Part shown: positions 45,263 to 53,855 of the stretch, piece after piece
Layout of the letters: the number at the start of each line of letters is the position of its first letter
Numbering within the stretch: the stretch's first letter is position 1
NCBI RefSeq assembly: GCF_007992115.1
Contig: NZ_BJZQ01000005.1
Span: 124,001 to 188,000 of the forward strand
Direction: 5' to 3'
Length of the DNA stretch: 64,000 nucleotides
Source of the DNA: Aeromicrobium flavum
GTDB lineage: Bacteria > Actinomycetota > Actinomycetes > Propionibacteriales > Nocardioidaceae
Notes under the pieces: model-generated
Told to the model about the DNA's origin: nothing
The model's database searches: none
Seen by the model: only the letters and a program-made list of their open reading frames with translations
Program-made: the position numbers and the translations under genes

Positions 45263-46552
45263 TCAGGCCAAGTCGAGGAACTCGTCGAACACGCGCGTGC
45301 CGAACCGGAGGGCGTCGATCGGCACCCGCTCGTCGACGCCGTGGAACAGCGCCGTGAAGTCCAGGTCGGCCGGCAGGCGCAGCGGGACGAACCCGTAGGA
45401 GGTCATCCCGAGCTTGTGCCACGCCTTGGCGTCGGTGCCCGCGGACATGAGGAACGGCGCGACGTGGGCCTCGGGATCGTGCTTGAGCAGCGAGACCGTC
45501 ATGGCGTCGACGAGGTCGCCCTCGAACGCGTACTCCAGCGGGATGTCGAGGTGATACGGCTCGACCGTGACCGTGTCGCCCGCGATCTGCTGGACGCGCT
45601 CGACGAAGCCGTCGTGGTGCCCGGGCAGCGGCCGCCCGTCGACGTAAGCGACCGCCTCGCCGGGGACGACGTTGTGCTTGTAGCCGCCCTGGATCATCGT
45701 GGCGTTGGTCGAGTTGCGCAGGCCGGAGCCGATCATGCGGGCCGCCGGGCCGAAGTGCTCGAAGAGCTCGTCGGGCGTGCCGTCGGTGCCGGTCAGCTCG
45801 CGCACCTTGGCCAGCAGGAGCTGCATCGACGGACCCGGCTCGGCCGCCCACTCGTGCTCGCCGAGGTTCACCAGCGCGCGCGCCAGGTGGGTGACCGCGT
45901 TGTCGGGGTTGCGCATCGAGCCGTGCCCTGCCGTGCCGGCGGCCTTGAGCCGGAGCCAGGCGATGCCCTTCTCCCCGGACTCGATCAGGTAGAGCCGCTG
46001 TCCCGCGACCTGGGTGGAGAAGCCGCCGACCTCGCCGATCGCCTCGGTGCACCCCTCGAACCACTCGGGGTGGTGCTCGACCAGCCAGTGGGCGCCGAGC
46101 TGTCCGCCGGCCTCCTCGTCGGCGGTGAAGACCAGCAGGATGGGGCGGTCGGGGATCCGGCCGGACCGCTGGCGCTCGCGCACCACGGCGAGCATGATCG
46201 CGTCGAAGTCCTTCATGTCGACGGCGCCGCGGCCCACGACGTAGTCGTCGACGATCTCGGCGGCGAACGGGTCGACCGACCAGTCGGCGGCCTGCGCCGG
46301 GACGACGTCGAGGTGGCCGTGCACCACGAGACCGGGACGCGTCGAGTCCTGGTTGCCCCAGCGAGCCACGACGCTGGCGCGGCCGCGCTCGGACTCGAGG
46401 ATGGTCGACTCGACCCCCACCTCGGCCAGCTGGGCGGCCACGTACTCGGCGGCGGCGCGCTCGCCCGGACCGGACGAGTCGCCGAAGTTGGAGGTGTCGA
46501 TCCGGATCAGGTCACGGCAGAGGTCGACGACCTCGGTCTCGGCGGCGGACAT
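45263..46552 (-). CDS. M20/M25/M40 family metallo-hydrolase
   Basis: This 429-aa di-zinc peptidase/deacylase of the M20 family shows His80 and Asp82 in VHGHLDVVP, the bridging Asp112 in GRGAVDMKD, the catalytic Glu146 and ligand Glu147 in FTADEEAGG, and a dimerisation domain (~200-310). The specific substrate is unclear; the matching M. tuberculosis gene is annotated dapE2 (recalled), but DapE function is not established. The ATG follows a TAGGGT -10 by six bases. The 83-bp gap to the YtxH gene holds nothing recognisable beyond that gene's ribosome-binding site. Confidence 0.92.
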   Translation of the reverse strand: MSAAETEVVDLCRDLIRIDTSNFGDSSGPGERAAAEYVAAQLAEVGVESTILESERGRASVVARWGNQDSTRPGLVVHGHLDVVPAQAADWSVDPFAAEIVDDYVVGRGAVDMKDFDAIMLAVVRERQRSGRIPDRPILLVFTADEEAGGQLGAHWLVEHHPEWFEGCTEAIGEVGGFSTQVAGQRLYLIESGEKGIAWLRLKAAGTAGHGSMRNPDNAVTHLARALVNLGEHEWAAEPGPSMQLLLAKVRELTGTDGTPDELFEHFGPAARMIGSGLRNSTNATMIQGGYKHNVVPGEAVAYVDGRPLPGHHDGFVERVQQIAGDTVTVEPYHLDIPLEYAFEGDLVDAMTVSLLKHDPEAHVAPFLMSAGTDAKAWHKLGMTSYGFVPLRLPADLDFTALFHGVDERVPIDALRFGTRVFDEFLDLA

Positions 46553-46558
46553 GGCCCC

Positions 46559-46564
46559 ACCCTA
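46559..46564 (-). promoter_or_regulatory. -10 element, leaderless M20 hydrolase gene
   Basis: TAGGGT ends six bases before the ATG at 46552. Confidence 0.55.
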
Positions 46565-46565
46565 G

Positions 46566-46955
46566 TCACGCCAGCAGAGCGCGCAGCACCCTCGAGACCA
46601 TCAGCCCCAGCAGCCGCCCGACCACCGGGTCGAACAGCGCAGGGACGCCGACGACGGACACGTCCTCGTCCCACGTGACGACGCTGCCGCCGCCCTCGGG
46701 CGCGACCGTGATGGTGGCACTCCCCCGCACGACCCGGCCGCGCTTGTGCAGCTCGACCCGGTGCGGCGGATCCCAGCGCGTGATCTCCATCGGGTCGTCG
46801 AATCCCAGCGGTCCGACCGCCGTGCGCGCCGTGAAACCGACCGGCGTCACGGTCACCTCCGTGAGCGGCACCCGGTGCCGCTTCCAGTCGGTGACGCGGG
46901 CGAACGCGTCGGGTGCCGAGTGGTGTGATGTGTACCTCACGCGCGTTCTGGCCAT
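46566..46955 (-). CDS. SRPBCC family protein
   Basis: This 129-aa protein has the START/Bet v1-like SRPBCC pattern: a first strand and helix (RVRYTSHHSAPDAFARVTDW), the central PMEITRWDPPHRVELHKRGR and SATITVAPEGGGSVVTWDEDVSV, and a long C-terminal helix ([19 protein letters not shown]). It likely binds a hydrophobic ligand. The start at 46955 (MARTRVRY) is preferred over 46961 because a TACGCT -10 ends exactly six bases upstream. That -10 shares its TA with the divergent MoxR promoter. Confidence 0.85.
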   Translation of the reverse strand: MARTRVRYTSHHSAPDAFARVTDWKRHRVPLTEVTVTPVGFTARTAVGPLGFDDPMEITRWDPPHRVELHKRGRVVRGSATITVAPEGGGSVVTWDEDVSVVGVPALFDPVVGRLLGLMVSRVLRALLA

Positions 46956-46961
46956 CTCCAC

Positions 46962-46967
46962 AGCGTA
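46962..46967 (-). promoter_or_regulatory. -10 element of SRPBCC gene, overlapping divergent -10
   Basis: TACGCT on the minus strand ends six bases before the ATG at 46955. Its TA step (46966-46967) is also the TA of the plus-strand TAGAGT. Confidence 0.5.
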
Positions 46968-46971
46968 GAGT
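46966..46971 (+). promoter_or_regulatory. -10 element, leaderless MoxR operon
   Basis: TAGAGT ends seven bases before the ATG at 46979 and overlaps the minus-strand -10 of the SRPBCC gene by two bases. Confidence 0.55.
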
Positions 46972-46978
46972 TGAATCC

Positions 46979-47863
46979 ATGTTCAACAAGGGCACCATGC
47001 CGTTCACCTCGGTCGAGGACGTCAAGGCCAAGCTCGCCACGGCCGGCTACCTCGCCTCGGACGCCGTCGCGACCACCGTCTACCTGGCCAGCGAGCTGGG
47101 CAAGCCGCTGCTCGTCGAGGGCCCCGCCGGCGTCGGCAAGACCGAGCTCTCGCGCGCCATCGCGCAGTCCTGTGGTGCCGAGCTGGTCCGCCTCCAGTGC
47201 TACGAGGGCGTCGACGAGTCGCGCGCCATCTACGAGTGGAACCACGCCAAGCAGCTGCTGCGCATCTCGGCCGGCCACGACGAGGGCTGGAGCGAGGCGA
47301 AGTCCGACATCTTCTCCGAGGAGTTCCTGCTCCCCCGCCCCCTGCTGTCGGCGATCCGCAACGACGGCCCGACCGTCCTGCTCATCGACGAGACCGACAA
47401 GGCCGACGTCGAGATCGAGGGCCTGCTGCTCGAGGTGCTCGGCGACTTCCAGATCACGATCCCCGAGCTGGGCACGGTCACGGCCACCCAGCGCCCGTTC
47501 GTGGTGCTCACGTCGAACGCCACCCGCGAGCTCTCGGAGGCGCTGCGGCGCCGCTGCCTCTTCCTGCACATCGAGTTCCCCGCCGCCGAGCTCGAGCGCG
47601 ACATCGTCGCCATGAAGGTCCCCGACCTCGACGACGCCCTGGCCGACTCGGTCGTCCGCGTCGTCAACGCCCTGCGCGCCATGCCGCTGCGCAAGGCGCC
47701 GTCGGTGTCCGAGACGCTCGACTGGGCCCGCACCCTGGTGGCGCTGGGTGCCGACACCCTGACCTCCGAGGTCGTCTCCGGGAGCCTGGGCGTCGTGCTC
47801 AAGCACAACGACGACATCGACAAGGCCCGCACGAAGCTGGACCTGGACGCCGTCCTGTCATGA
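46979..47863 (+). CDS. MoxR family AAA+ ATPase
   Basis: This 294-aa MoxR-type ATPase probably works as a chaperone for maturation of a metalloenzyme or surface complex with its VWA partner. It has Walker A EGPAGVGKTE (48-55), Walker B VLLIDETDKAD, sensor 1 VVLTSNATRELSEALRRRC with the arginine finger, and a C-terminal lid. Sequence such as RLQCYEGVDESRAIYEWN is typical of the CoxD/NorQ-like MoxR branch. Its stop overlaps the start of the VWA gene (ATGA). Confidence 0.94.
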   Translation: MFNKGTMPFTSVEDVKAKLATAGYLASDAVATTVYLASELGKPLLVEGPAGVGKTELSRAIAQSCGAELVRLQCYEGVDESRAIYEWNHAKQLLRISAGHDEGWSEAKSDIFSEEFLLPRPLLSAIRNDGPTVLLIDETDKADVEIEGLLLEVLGDFQITIPELGTVTATQRPFVVLTSNATRELSEALRRRCLFLHIEFPAAELERDIVAMKVPDLDDALADSVVRVVNALRAMPLRKAPSVSETLDWARTLVALGADTLTSEVVSGSLGVVLKHNDDIDKARTKLDLDAVLS

Positions 47864-49254
47864 GCACCCAGGTCGCGACCCGGCTGGTCGAGTTCGTCGA
47901 GGCGCTGCGCACGAAGGGGGTCAACGCCGGCCCCAGCGAGACGATCGACGCCGCGGACGTGATGCGGGTCCTCGGCCTCGAAGACCGCGACCTGCTTCGC
48001 GAGGGCCTCGCGGCAGCGCTGGTCCGGCGTGGCGGCCAGCGGGACGTCTTCGACCAGACCTTCGACCTGTTCTTCCCCGTCGGCGTCGGTCGTCCCGAGG
48101 CCGCTCGCGACGTGGACGAGGACATGGACGTCCAGCAGATCCGCGAGCTGCTGCTCGCGGCGCTCCTCGACCGCGACCCGCGCACCTTAGCCCAGATCGC
48201 CGAGATCGCCGTCGACGTCCTCGGTGAGGTCGGACGTCCCGACACCGAGACCGCCGGCTGGTCGGCCTACCAGACGATCGACCGCCTCCAGCCCCAGACG
48301 CTGATCGCCGCCGCCATGGCGATGCGGCCCGGCGGCGGATCCGGCCAGGGCGGTCAGGGGCTCGGCACGCAGTTCACCGACCGGCTGGCCCGCGACGAGG
48401 TCCGTCAGGGCATCGAGGCGTTCCGCGAGATGGTCCAGGCCGAGGCGCGTCGGCGCTCCGCCGAGCTGCGCGGCCGCGAGCTCGTGGCACGGCATGCCGT
48501 GCGGTCCTCGCGCGAGCACGTCGACTTCCTCAGCGCCAACCGTCAGCAACTCGAGGAGCTGCGGCGTTCGGTGAAGCCGCTGGCACGTGTCCTGGCCACG
48601 CGGCTCTCCGCGCGCAGGCGCCGTCGTCGCCGCGGCAAGATCGACATGCGCCGTACCCTGCGCAAGGCGATGGGCACCGGTGGCGTGCCGATGCGGCCCG
48701 TGTTCGAGAAGCCGCGTCCGAGCCGACCCGAGCTCGTCCTGCTGTGCGACGTCTCGGGCTCCGTGGCCGGGTTCTCGAACTTCACGATGCTCCTCACCCA
48801 GGCGCTCAGTGCCCAGTTCAGCAAGGTGCGGGTCTTCGCCTTCGTCAACGCGATGGCCGAGGTCACCGAGATCGTGAAGGACGGTGCCGTGTCCGGCGGC
48901 GGCGACATCGAGACGCGCATCCGCGAGGAGGCCCGGATCACGAAGTGGCACACCAGCAGCGACTACGGCGAGGCGCTGCTGGACTTCCGCGAGTTCTTCC
49001 TCGACTCGGTCGGCCCGCGGACGGCGGTGCTGATCCTCGGCGACGCCCGCAACAACAACCAGAACCCCCGCTACGACGCGCTCCACGAGATCGCCATGCG
49101 CTCGCGCCGCACCTACTGGCTCAACCCCGAGCACCACACCCGCTGGGGACTGGGCGACTCCGAGGCGCTCGGCTACGCCGAGGTCGTGCCGATGTACGAG
49201 TGCGCGAATGTCGATCAGCTGACGCACTTCGTGACACGATTGCTCCCTGTCTGA
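47860..49254 (+). CDS. VWA domain-containing CoxE-like protein
   Basis: The 464-aa protein resembles CoxE: an N-terminal helical region (~1-260) with a basic stretch (LSARRRRRRRGKIDMRRTLRK) and a C-terminal von Willebrand A domain with MIDAS motif CDVSGS (Asp297, Ser299, Ser301). MoxR-VWA pairs are chaperone-like modules; the CoxD/CoxE type assists insertion of the Mo-Cu centre in CO dehydrogenase, but no such enzyme is nearby. A small lipoprotein follows 13 bp downstream. The true client is unknown. Confidence 0.92.
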   Translation: MSTQVATRLVEFVEALRTKGVNAGPSETIDAADVMRVLGLEDRDLLREGLAAALVRRGGQRDVFDQTFDLFFPVGVGRPEAARDVDEDMDVQQIRELLLAALLDRDPRTLAQIAEIAVDVLGEVGRPDTETAGWSAYQTIDRLQPQTLIAAAMAMRPGGGSGQGGQGLGTQFTDRLARDEVRQGIEAFREMVQAEARRRSAELRGRELVARHAVRSSREHVDFLSANRQQLEELRRSVKPLARVLATRLSARRRRRRRGKIDMRRTLRKAMGTGGVPMRPVFEKPRPSRPELVLLCDVSGSVAGFSNFTMLLTQALSAQFSKVRVFAFVNAMAEVTEIVKDGAVSGGGDIETRIREEARITKWHTSSDYGEALLDFREFFLDSVGPRTAVLILGDARNNNQNPRYDALHEIAMRSRRTYWLNPEHHTRWGLGDSEALGYAEVVPMYECANVDQLTHFVTRLLPV

Positions 49255-49267
49255 CCGAAGGAGCGCC

Positions 49268-49729
49268 ATGCGCACGCTGATCCGTCTGGCCGTGCTGCCG
49301 ATCCTGGCGCTCGCGCTCACCGCCTGCGGCGACCCTGACGACAACGGCGGCGCCAGTGCGGGTCCGATGTCGGAGGCCACTTTCGAGCCGTCCCGGGGCC
49401 TGCCCGAGGGAGTCGAGAAGACCCTCGACAGTCCCGCCGGTGTCGTCGTCGGCACGGACGGGCAGATTCACGTCGTGACCTACGGCAGCAGCTCGAACCC
49501 GGCGGTCGTCCGCCAGGTCCGCGCGGAGGGCCAGACCGTGACGGTGCAGGTCAGCGCCGTCGAAGGCCGTGCCGCCACGATGGACTACGTCCCCACGACC
49601 TCGACCTTCATCCTGCCCGACAGCGTGGACCCGAAGCAGCCGATCACGTTTGAGCTGAGCGACTTCGGCCCCGTGGAGATCGCCGCTGCCGAGCCCGGTG
49701 CCGAGGCCTGGGTCGAGCGGCCGGAGTAG
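49268..49729 (+). CDS. Hypothetical lipoprotein
   Basis: I do not recognise this 153-aa protein beyond its export signal: a hydrophobic N-terminus (LIRLAVLPILALALTAC) with the lipidated Cys at residue 20, followed by an acidic DPDDNGG linker and a beta-rich domain (GQIHVVTYGSSSNPAVVRQV, FILPDSVDPKQPITFELSDFG). GAAGGAG precedes the ATG at 49268. It is 13 bp downstream of the VWA gene, so probably cotranscribed with the MoxR-VWA pair. It may be a client or partner of that module, by position only. Confidence 0.82.
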   Translation: MRTLIRLAVLPILALALTACGDPDDNGGASAGPMSEATFEPSRGLPEGVEKTLDSPAGVVVGTDGQIHVVTYGSSSNPAVVRQVRAEGQTVTVQVSAVEGRAATMDYVPTTSTFILPDSVDPKQPITFELSDFGPVEIAAAEPGAEAWVERPE

Positions 49730-49733
49730 CGCC

Positions 49734-49739
49734 TAGGAT
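49734..49739 (+). promoter_or_regulatory. -10 element, leaderless macrodomain gene
   Basis: TAGGAT ends seven bases before the ATG at 49747. Confidence 0.55.
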
Positions 49740-49746
49740 CACCGGC

Positions 49747-50250
49747 ATGACCCGCGTGACCGCGATCCACGCCGACATTACGACGCTCGACGTGGACGCG
49801 ATCGTCAATGCCGCCAACAGCGCCATGCGCGGTGGGGGCGGCGTAGACGGGGCCATCCACCGGGCGGGCGGGCCCGCCGTCCTGGCCGACTGCGTCGCGC
49901 GCTTCCCCGACGGGCTCGCCACGGGTGACGCGGGCTGGACCACCGCGGGCGACCTCCCGGCACGCTGGATCATCCACACGGTGGGCCCGAACCGGCACGC
50001 CGGCCAGACCGACCGGGCCCTGCTCGTCTCGTGCTACCGCCGGTCGCTCGAGGTGGCCGCCGAGATCGGTGCCCGGGACGTCGCCTTCCCGCTGGTCGGC
50101 GCCGGCATCTACGGCTGGTCGAAGGAGGACTCGATCGCGGCCGCCCTCGAGGCGGTGGACTCCTCGTCCACTGCGGTCGAGCACGTCCTGCTGGTCGGCT
50201 ACGACGCGTCGACGACCCGCCAGATCGAGGTGGCGCTCGCGGACCGCTGA
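49747..50250 (+). CDS. Macrodomain protein, O-acetyl-ADP-ribose deacetylase type
   Basis: This 167-aa protein is a stand-alone macrodomain that probably hydrolyses O-acetyl-ADP-ribose or removes ADP-ribose from proteins (MacroD/YmdB type). Conserved elements are ADITTLDVDAIVNAANSAMRGGGGVDGAIHRAGG, quoted in part as VNAANSAMRGGGGVDGAIH, and FPLVGAGIYGWSKEDSI. The Asn and Asp residues of the active site are in place. ADP-ribosylation partners such as a toxin or sirtuin are not seen nearby. A phosphoesterase gene follows 21 bp downstream. Confidence 0.94.
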   Translation: MTRVTAIHADITTLDVDAIVNAANSAMRGGGGVDGAIHRAGGPAVLADCVARFPDGLATGDAGWTTAGDLPARWIIHTVGPNRHAGQTDRALLVSCYRRSLEVAAEIGARDVAFPLVGAGIYGWSKEDSIAAALEAVDSSSTAVEHVLLVGYDASTTRQIEVALADR

Positions 50251-50271
50251 GCGGGACGGTTGACTGGTCCC

Positions 50272-50790
50272 ATGTCGACCCGGCTGCTGCTCATCGCCGA
50301 CACCCACCTGCCCAAGCGGGCGAAGGAGCTGCCCGCCCAGGTGTGGGACGCGGTCGACGCCGCCGACGTGGTGATCCACGCGGGCGACTGGGTCGACGTC
50401 CCGTTGCTGGACGACCTCGAGGCCCGGTCCCGACGGCTGGTCGCCGTCTACGGCAACAACGACCACGGTGAGCTGCGCGAACGGCTCCCCGAGGTGGCGC
50501 GCGCCGAGATCGACGGGATCCGCTTCGGCGTCGTCCACGAGACCGGCGCGTCGAAGGGACGCGAGGAGCGGTGTGGCGCCCTGTACCCCGACCTCGACGT
50601 CCTCGTCTTCGGGCACAGCCACATCCCCTGGGACACGACGACGGGCACCGGCCTGCGCCTGCTCAACCCCGGCTCCCCCACCGACCGGCGCCGCCAGCCC
50701 TCCTGCACCTACATGACGGCCGTGGCGGATGCGGGCACGCTCCGCGACGTGGAGCTGCACCGACTGCCGCTGCGCACCGCCGCCCGGTGA
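50272..50790 (+). CDS. Metallophosphoesterase (YfcE/MJ0936 family)
   Basis: This 172-aa dimetal phosphoesterase shows LLLIADTHLPKRAKE (Asp and His), VIHAGDWVDV, VYGNNDHGELR, VVHETGA and VFGHSHIPW followed by NPGSPTDRRR, the full calcineurin-like motif set of YfcE-type phosphodiesterases. The ATG at 50272 gives the normal N-terminus; a TTG twelve bases upstream is less likely. It lies 21 bp after the macrodomain gene; together they might process ADP-ribose-derived or cyclic nucleotides (inference). It is convergent with the oxidoreductase gene. Confidence 0.92.
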   Translation: MSTRLLLIADTHLPKRAKELPAQVWDAVDAADVVIHAGDWVDVPLLDDLEARSRRLVAVYGNNDHGELRERLPEVARAEIDGIRFGVVHETGASKGREERCGALYPDLDVLVFGHSHIPWDTTTGTGLRLLNPGSPTDRRRQPSCTYMTAVADAGTLRDVELHRLPLRTAAR

Positions 50791-50801
50791 CGGCCTCCGG
50801 C

Positions 50802-51743
50802 TCAGAACTCCAGGACCAGGCGGCCCCTGACGCCGCCGGCCTCGAGCCGCCGGTGCGCCTCGGCCGCTTGCGCGGCGGGCAGCCTGTCCGCCACCCGCAG
50901 GGTGAGCACCCCGGTCTCGGCCTGCCGGCGGAGCGTGTCGAGCCTCTCCTGTTCCTGCGCGTACGCCGTGATCCAGACCTGCTCGTTCCGGATCCCGCGC
51001 GGCGGCTCACCGCGGAAGCAACGCACGGCAGCGAAGGCTCCCCCGTCCCGGATCGCGGGGAAGAGCGCGGCGTCCTGGACGGAGCCGTCGACCATCGCGT
51101 GAACGCCGTCCGGGACCTCCTGGAGCATCAGCTCGGCGACTCCGTCCCCGCGAGGGACGACGATGTCGGCGCCGAGCTTGCGCACCAAGGGCTCGTCCGC
51201 CTCGGACGCGTCGGCCACGACGACCAGCCCGTCGGCCTTGGCCAGCTCGATCACGTAGCCACCGAGCGCGCCGGCGGCACCGGTCACGCCCAGCACCTGG
51301 CCGGGCTCGAGACCCACGAGGTCCAGCGCGAGGCGCGCGGTGAGCCCGTTCATCGGCAGGGTCGACGCCTCGGCATGGCTGGTGCCGGCGGGTGCCGCCG
51401 CGACGGACCCCACCGGCAGAGCGACCAGCTCGGAGTACGCGCCGTGGCGACCGTGCGGGATGACGACGCCCATCACGCGATCGCCGACGGCCAGATCGGT
51501 GCGGACGTCCGGTCCGATGGCCTCGAGCACGCCCGCGACGTCCATGCCCGGGACGTACGGCGGCTGCGACTGCTTCGCCTGGGCTCGCGCGCGGTCGCCG
51601 TTGCGGACGTAGGTGTCGGTCGGGTTGACCGCCGCCGCGTGCACCCGCACCAGGACCTCACCCGGTCCGGGCACCGGATCGGGCAGCTCCACGACCTCGA
51701 GGACGTCGGGTCCGCCGTACTGGTTCGCTCCGATGGCACGCAT
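50802..51743 (-). CDS. NADP-dependent quinone oxidoreductase-like MDR protein
   Basis: This 313-aa protein is of the zinc-free quinone oxidoreductase (QOR) branch of medium-chain dehydrogenases. It has the GroES-like domain ([39 protein letters not shown]) and a Rossmann domain with [20 protein letters not shown]. No structural or catalytic zinc Cys clusters are seen. The likely reaction is reduction of a quinone or enal with NADPH. The ATG at 51743 begins the conserved [19 protein letters not shown]; the open frame upstream is not family-like. No strong promoter is seen; GAGGGT six bases upstream is a weak candidate. Confidence 0.92.
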   Translation of the reverse strand: MRAIGANQYGGPDVLEVVELPDPVPGPGEVLVRVHAAAVNPTDTYVRNGDRARAQAKQSQPPYVPGMDVAGVLEAIGPDVRTDLAVGDRVMGVVIPHGRHGAYSELVALPVGSVAAAPAGTSHAEASTLPMNGLTARLALDLVGLEPGQVLGVTGAAGALGGYVIELAKADGLVVVADASEADEPLVRKLGADIVVPRGDGVAELMLQEVPDGVHAMVDGSVQDAALFPAIRDGGAFAAVRCFRGEPPRGIRNEQVWITAYAQEQERLDTLRRQAETGVLTLRVADRLPAAQAAEAHRRLEAGGVRGRLVLEF

Positions 51744-51819
51744 GTCGCCACCCTCGCACGGTGAGCCGAACGCGCACCTCGGGCGGCTAGGCTCGACGCC
51801 GAGATCGCGAGGGGGTCGC

Positions 51820-52422
51820 ATGTCCGTGCCGCCAGGGCTCCGCCCCGATGAGACACGCGCCGTGCATGCGGTCCTGGCCGACCCGGTCTGTCGGACCGTG
51901 CTGGAGCGGATGCCGCGCCTCGGGCTCGCGGAGTGGTGGCTCACCGCCGGTGCCGTCTTCCAGAACATCTGGAACGCGCAGGAGGGCAGGCCCGCCGGAT
52001 TCGGGATCAAGGACTACGACGTCTTCTACTTCGATGCGGCCGACCTCGGGTGGGACGCCGAGGACGAGGTCATCCGGGCCGTGGCGGACCTCTTCTCCGA
52101 CGTGGACGCGCACGTCGAGATCCGCAACGAGGCCCGGGTGCACCTCTGGTACGAGGAGAGATTCGGCGTTCCGGCCGATCCGTTCACCAGTGCCACCGAT
52201 GCGATCGACGCCTTCGCCAGCACCACCTGCTGCGTCGGCATGACGACGGCGCCCGACGGGAGAATCAGCGTCCACGCACCATACGGGCTCCAGGACGTCT
52301 TCGACCGTGTCATGCGCCCGAATCCAAGGCTGGCGCCGCGCGAGGTCTACGAGGCTAAGGTCGCGCAGTACCGCGAGCGGTGGCCCTCCGTCACGGCCGA
52401 GCCGTGGCCGGACGACATCTGA
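51820..52422 (+). CDS. Nucleotidyltransferase-like family (NTP_transf_6) protein
   Basis: This 200-aa protein resembles the NTP_transf_6 (DUF925) family: LAEWWLTAGAVFQNIWN, then GIKDYDVFYFDAADLGWDAED, with the acidic pair of the putative active site, and VEIRNEARVHLWYEERFG. The transferred nucleotide and acceptor are unknown. The ATG at 51820 follows GAGGGGG; a TAGGCT hexamer at 51787-51792 could be its -10, giving a ~22-nt leader. It is divergent from the oxidoreductase gene. Confidence 0.85.
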   Translation: MSVPPGLRPDETRAVHAVLADPVCRTVLERMPRLGLAEWWLTAGAVFQNIWNAQEGRPAGFGIKDYDVFYFDAADLGWDAEDEVIRAVADLFSDVDAHVEIRNEARVHLWYEERFGVPADPFTSATDAIDAFASTTCCVGMTTAPDGRISVHAPYGLQDVFDRVMRPNPRLAPREVYEAKVAQYRERWPSVTAEPWPDDI

Positions 52423-52478
52423 CGCCGGCGACTGGCTGGGCTGACGTTTCTGTCGGTGGCGCCCACTGGGTTGGGTGC

Positions 52479-53723
52479 ATGGGTTGGAGTCAGGCGGCGG
52501 TCACGGGCGACGCGGTGCGTCGCGCCCGGGCGATGGCCGAGTTCGAGGAGTGGGACTTCGTGGTGTCCCAGCACGTCCGCCGGGTGGCCGAGATCGACCG
52601 CACCGATGACATCGTGCTGTCCAAGGAGCTCGCCCGGCGTGAGGTGACGCTGGAGCTGGCGCAGGCCCTGCGGGTCACCGAGCACCAGGTCTGGTCGATG
52701 GTCCGTGAGGCCCAGATCGTGCGGGAACGGACGCCGGCGGTGTGGGAGGCGTTCCGCGCCGGCGACCTCGACGCGGTCCGGGTCACCGCGATCGCCGACA
52801 GCGCCGCCCGACTCCAGACCCGCGACTCCTGGCAGAAGCTCGAGCACTCCGCGCCGGAGTACGCCGCGACCCACACCATCGCCGAGCTGCGGGCCTGGCT
52901 GCGGCGACTGCGGGCCCGGCTCGAGCCCGAAGGCGCCGACGCCGAGACCGCCCGCGCCCTCGCCGACCGACGCGTGAACGTCACCCACAACGACGACGGC
53001 ACCTCCTGGCTCAACGCCCTGCTCCCCACCGGGGTCGCGATCGCCGTGGCCGAGCGGCTCCGCAAGGCCGCCAAGGCCCTCCCCTCGGTCGACCCCGAGA
53101 CCGGCGAGACCGACACCCGCACCCGCGAACAGAAGCAGGCCGACCTGCTCGGGCACTGGCTCACCTCCTGCACCGGCACCGAGACCGACATCCGGGCCGA
53201 GATCGCGATCAGCATCGCCGCCACCGACCTCATCGGCCTCACGAACGGCCCCGGCATCACCCGCGACGGCGAACCCGTCACCTCCGCCTGGGTCCGCGAG
53301 CTCGCCGGCTCCGAACACACCCTCTTCCGCAGACTCGTCCTCGACCCCCGCGGCGACATCCTCGACACCACCGTCCTGAACTACCGGCCCACCGAAGCGT
53401 TGAGGAAGGCGCTCCGATGGCGAGACGGCACCTGCCGCGTCGCCGGCTGCCGAGCCCCCGTCCACGACACCGACCTCGACCACGCCAAGCCCTACGACAC
53501 AGGCGGCGAGACCACCGCCTCCAACCTGCGGTGCCTGTGCCGCAAACACCACAACATGAAGTCCCACGACCACCTCGACGACCGTCACCTCGACACCCCG
53601 ATGCGGATCATCGAGCGGTACCTCCCCTGCCCACCCACCGTGGGATTTCTCGACCTCCTCGACCCGAAACGACCCGTCCGAGGGCCTCAACTCCGTGAGA
53701 TACCTCACCCGGCTTCCGTGTAA
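52479..53723 (+). CDS. DUF222 / HNH endonuclease signature protein
   Basis: This 414-aa protein belongs to the actinobacterial DUF222-HNH (13E12 repeat-like) family. The N-terminal DUF222 region is helical (RRARAMAEFEEWDFVVSQHVRRVAEID); the C-terminal HNH motif is GTCRVAGCRAP, then TDLDHAKPYDTGGETTASNL and CLCRKHHNMKSH, with Cys pairs for a structural zinc. Members occur in many copies per genome and are suspected to be mobile or intron-like nucleases, but no mobile boundaries are seen here. The ATG at 52479 has no clear ribosome-binding site. Confidence 0.9.
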   Translation: MGWSQAAVTGDAVRRARAMAEFEEWDFVVSQHVRRVAEIDRTDDIVLSKELARREVTLELAQALRVTEHQVWSMVREAQIVRERTPAVWEAFRAGDLDAVRVTAIADSAARLQTRDSWQKLEHSAPEYAATHTIAELRAWLRRLRARLEPEGADAETARALADRRVNVTHNDDGTSWLNALLPTGVAIAVAERLRKAAKALPSVDPETGETDTRTREQKQADLLGHWLTSCTGTETDIRAEIAISIAATDLIGLTNGPGITRDGEPVTSAWVRELAGSEHTLFRRLVLDPRGDILDTTVLNYRPTEALRKALRWRDGTCRVAGCRAPVHDTDLDHAKPYDTGGETTASNLRCLCRKHHNMKSHDHLDDRHLDTPMRIIERYLPCPPTVGFLDLLDPKRPVRGPQLREIPHPASV

Positions 53724-53779
53724 CGACCCGCGCTTTTCCTTCGAATCGCAGTACGGGTCGGGGTCGACACGCCGAGCGG

Positions 53780-53807
53780 CGAAAGACGTCCGTTTCGTGG
53801 TCTTTCG
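53780..53807. repeat. 8-bp inverted repeat upstream of the riboswitch
   Basis: CGAAAGAC and GTCTTTCG flank a 12-nt loop. A second, weaker pair, CGACCCG (53725-53731) and CGGGTCG (53755-53761), precedes it. Either may end the HNH transcript; the T6 tract at 53823-53828 is too far downstream to make a standard terminator. The region 53724-53855 holds no gene and must contain the promoter for the riboswitch transcript, but I could not locate it. Confidence 0.35.
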
Positions 53808-53855
53808 GCTGCGCCACGTACGTTTTTTGACGGCCCACCCGCGGGCCGGTCCGTG

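Noticed and set aside
53823-53828. T6 tract as an intrinsic terminator of the HNH gene
   Set aside because: The nearest 8-bp inverted repeat ends 15 bases earlier, too far for a standard hairpin-T-tract terminator.
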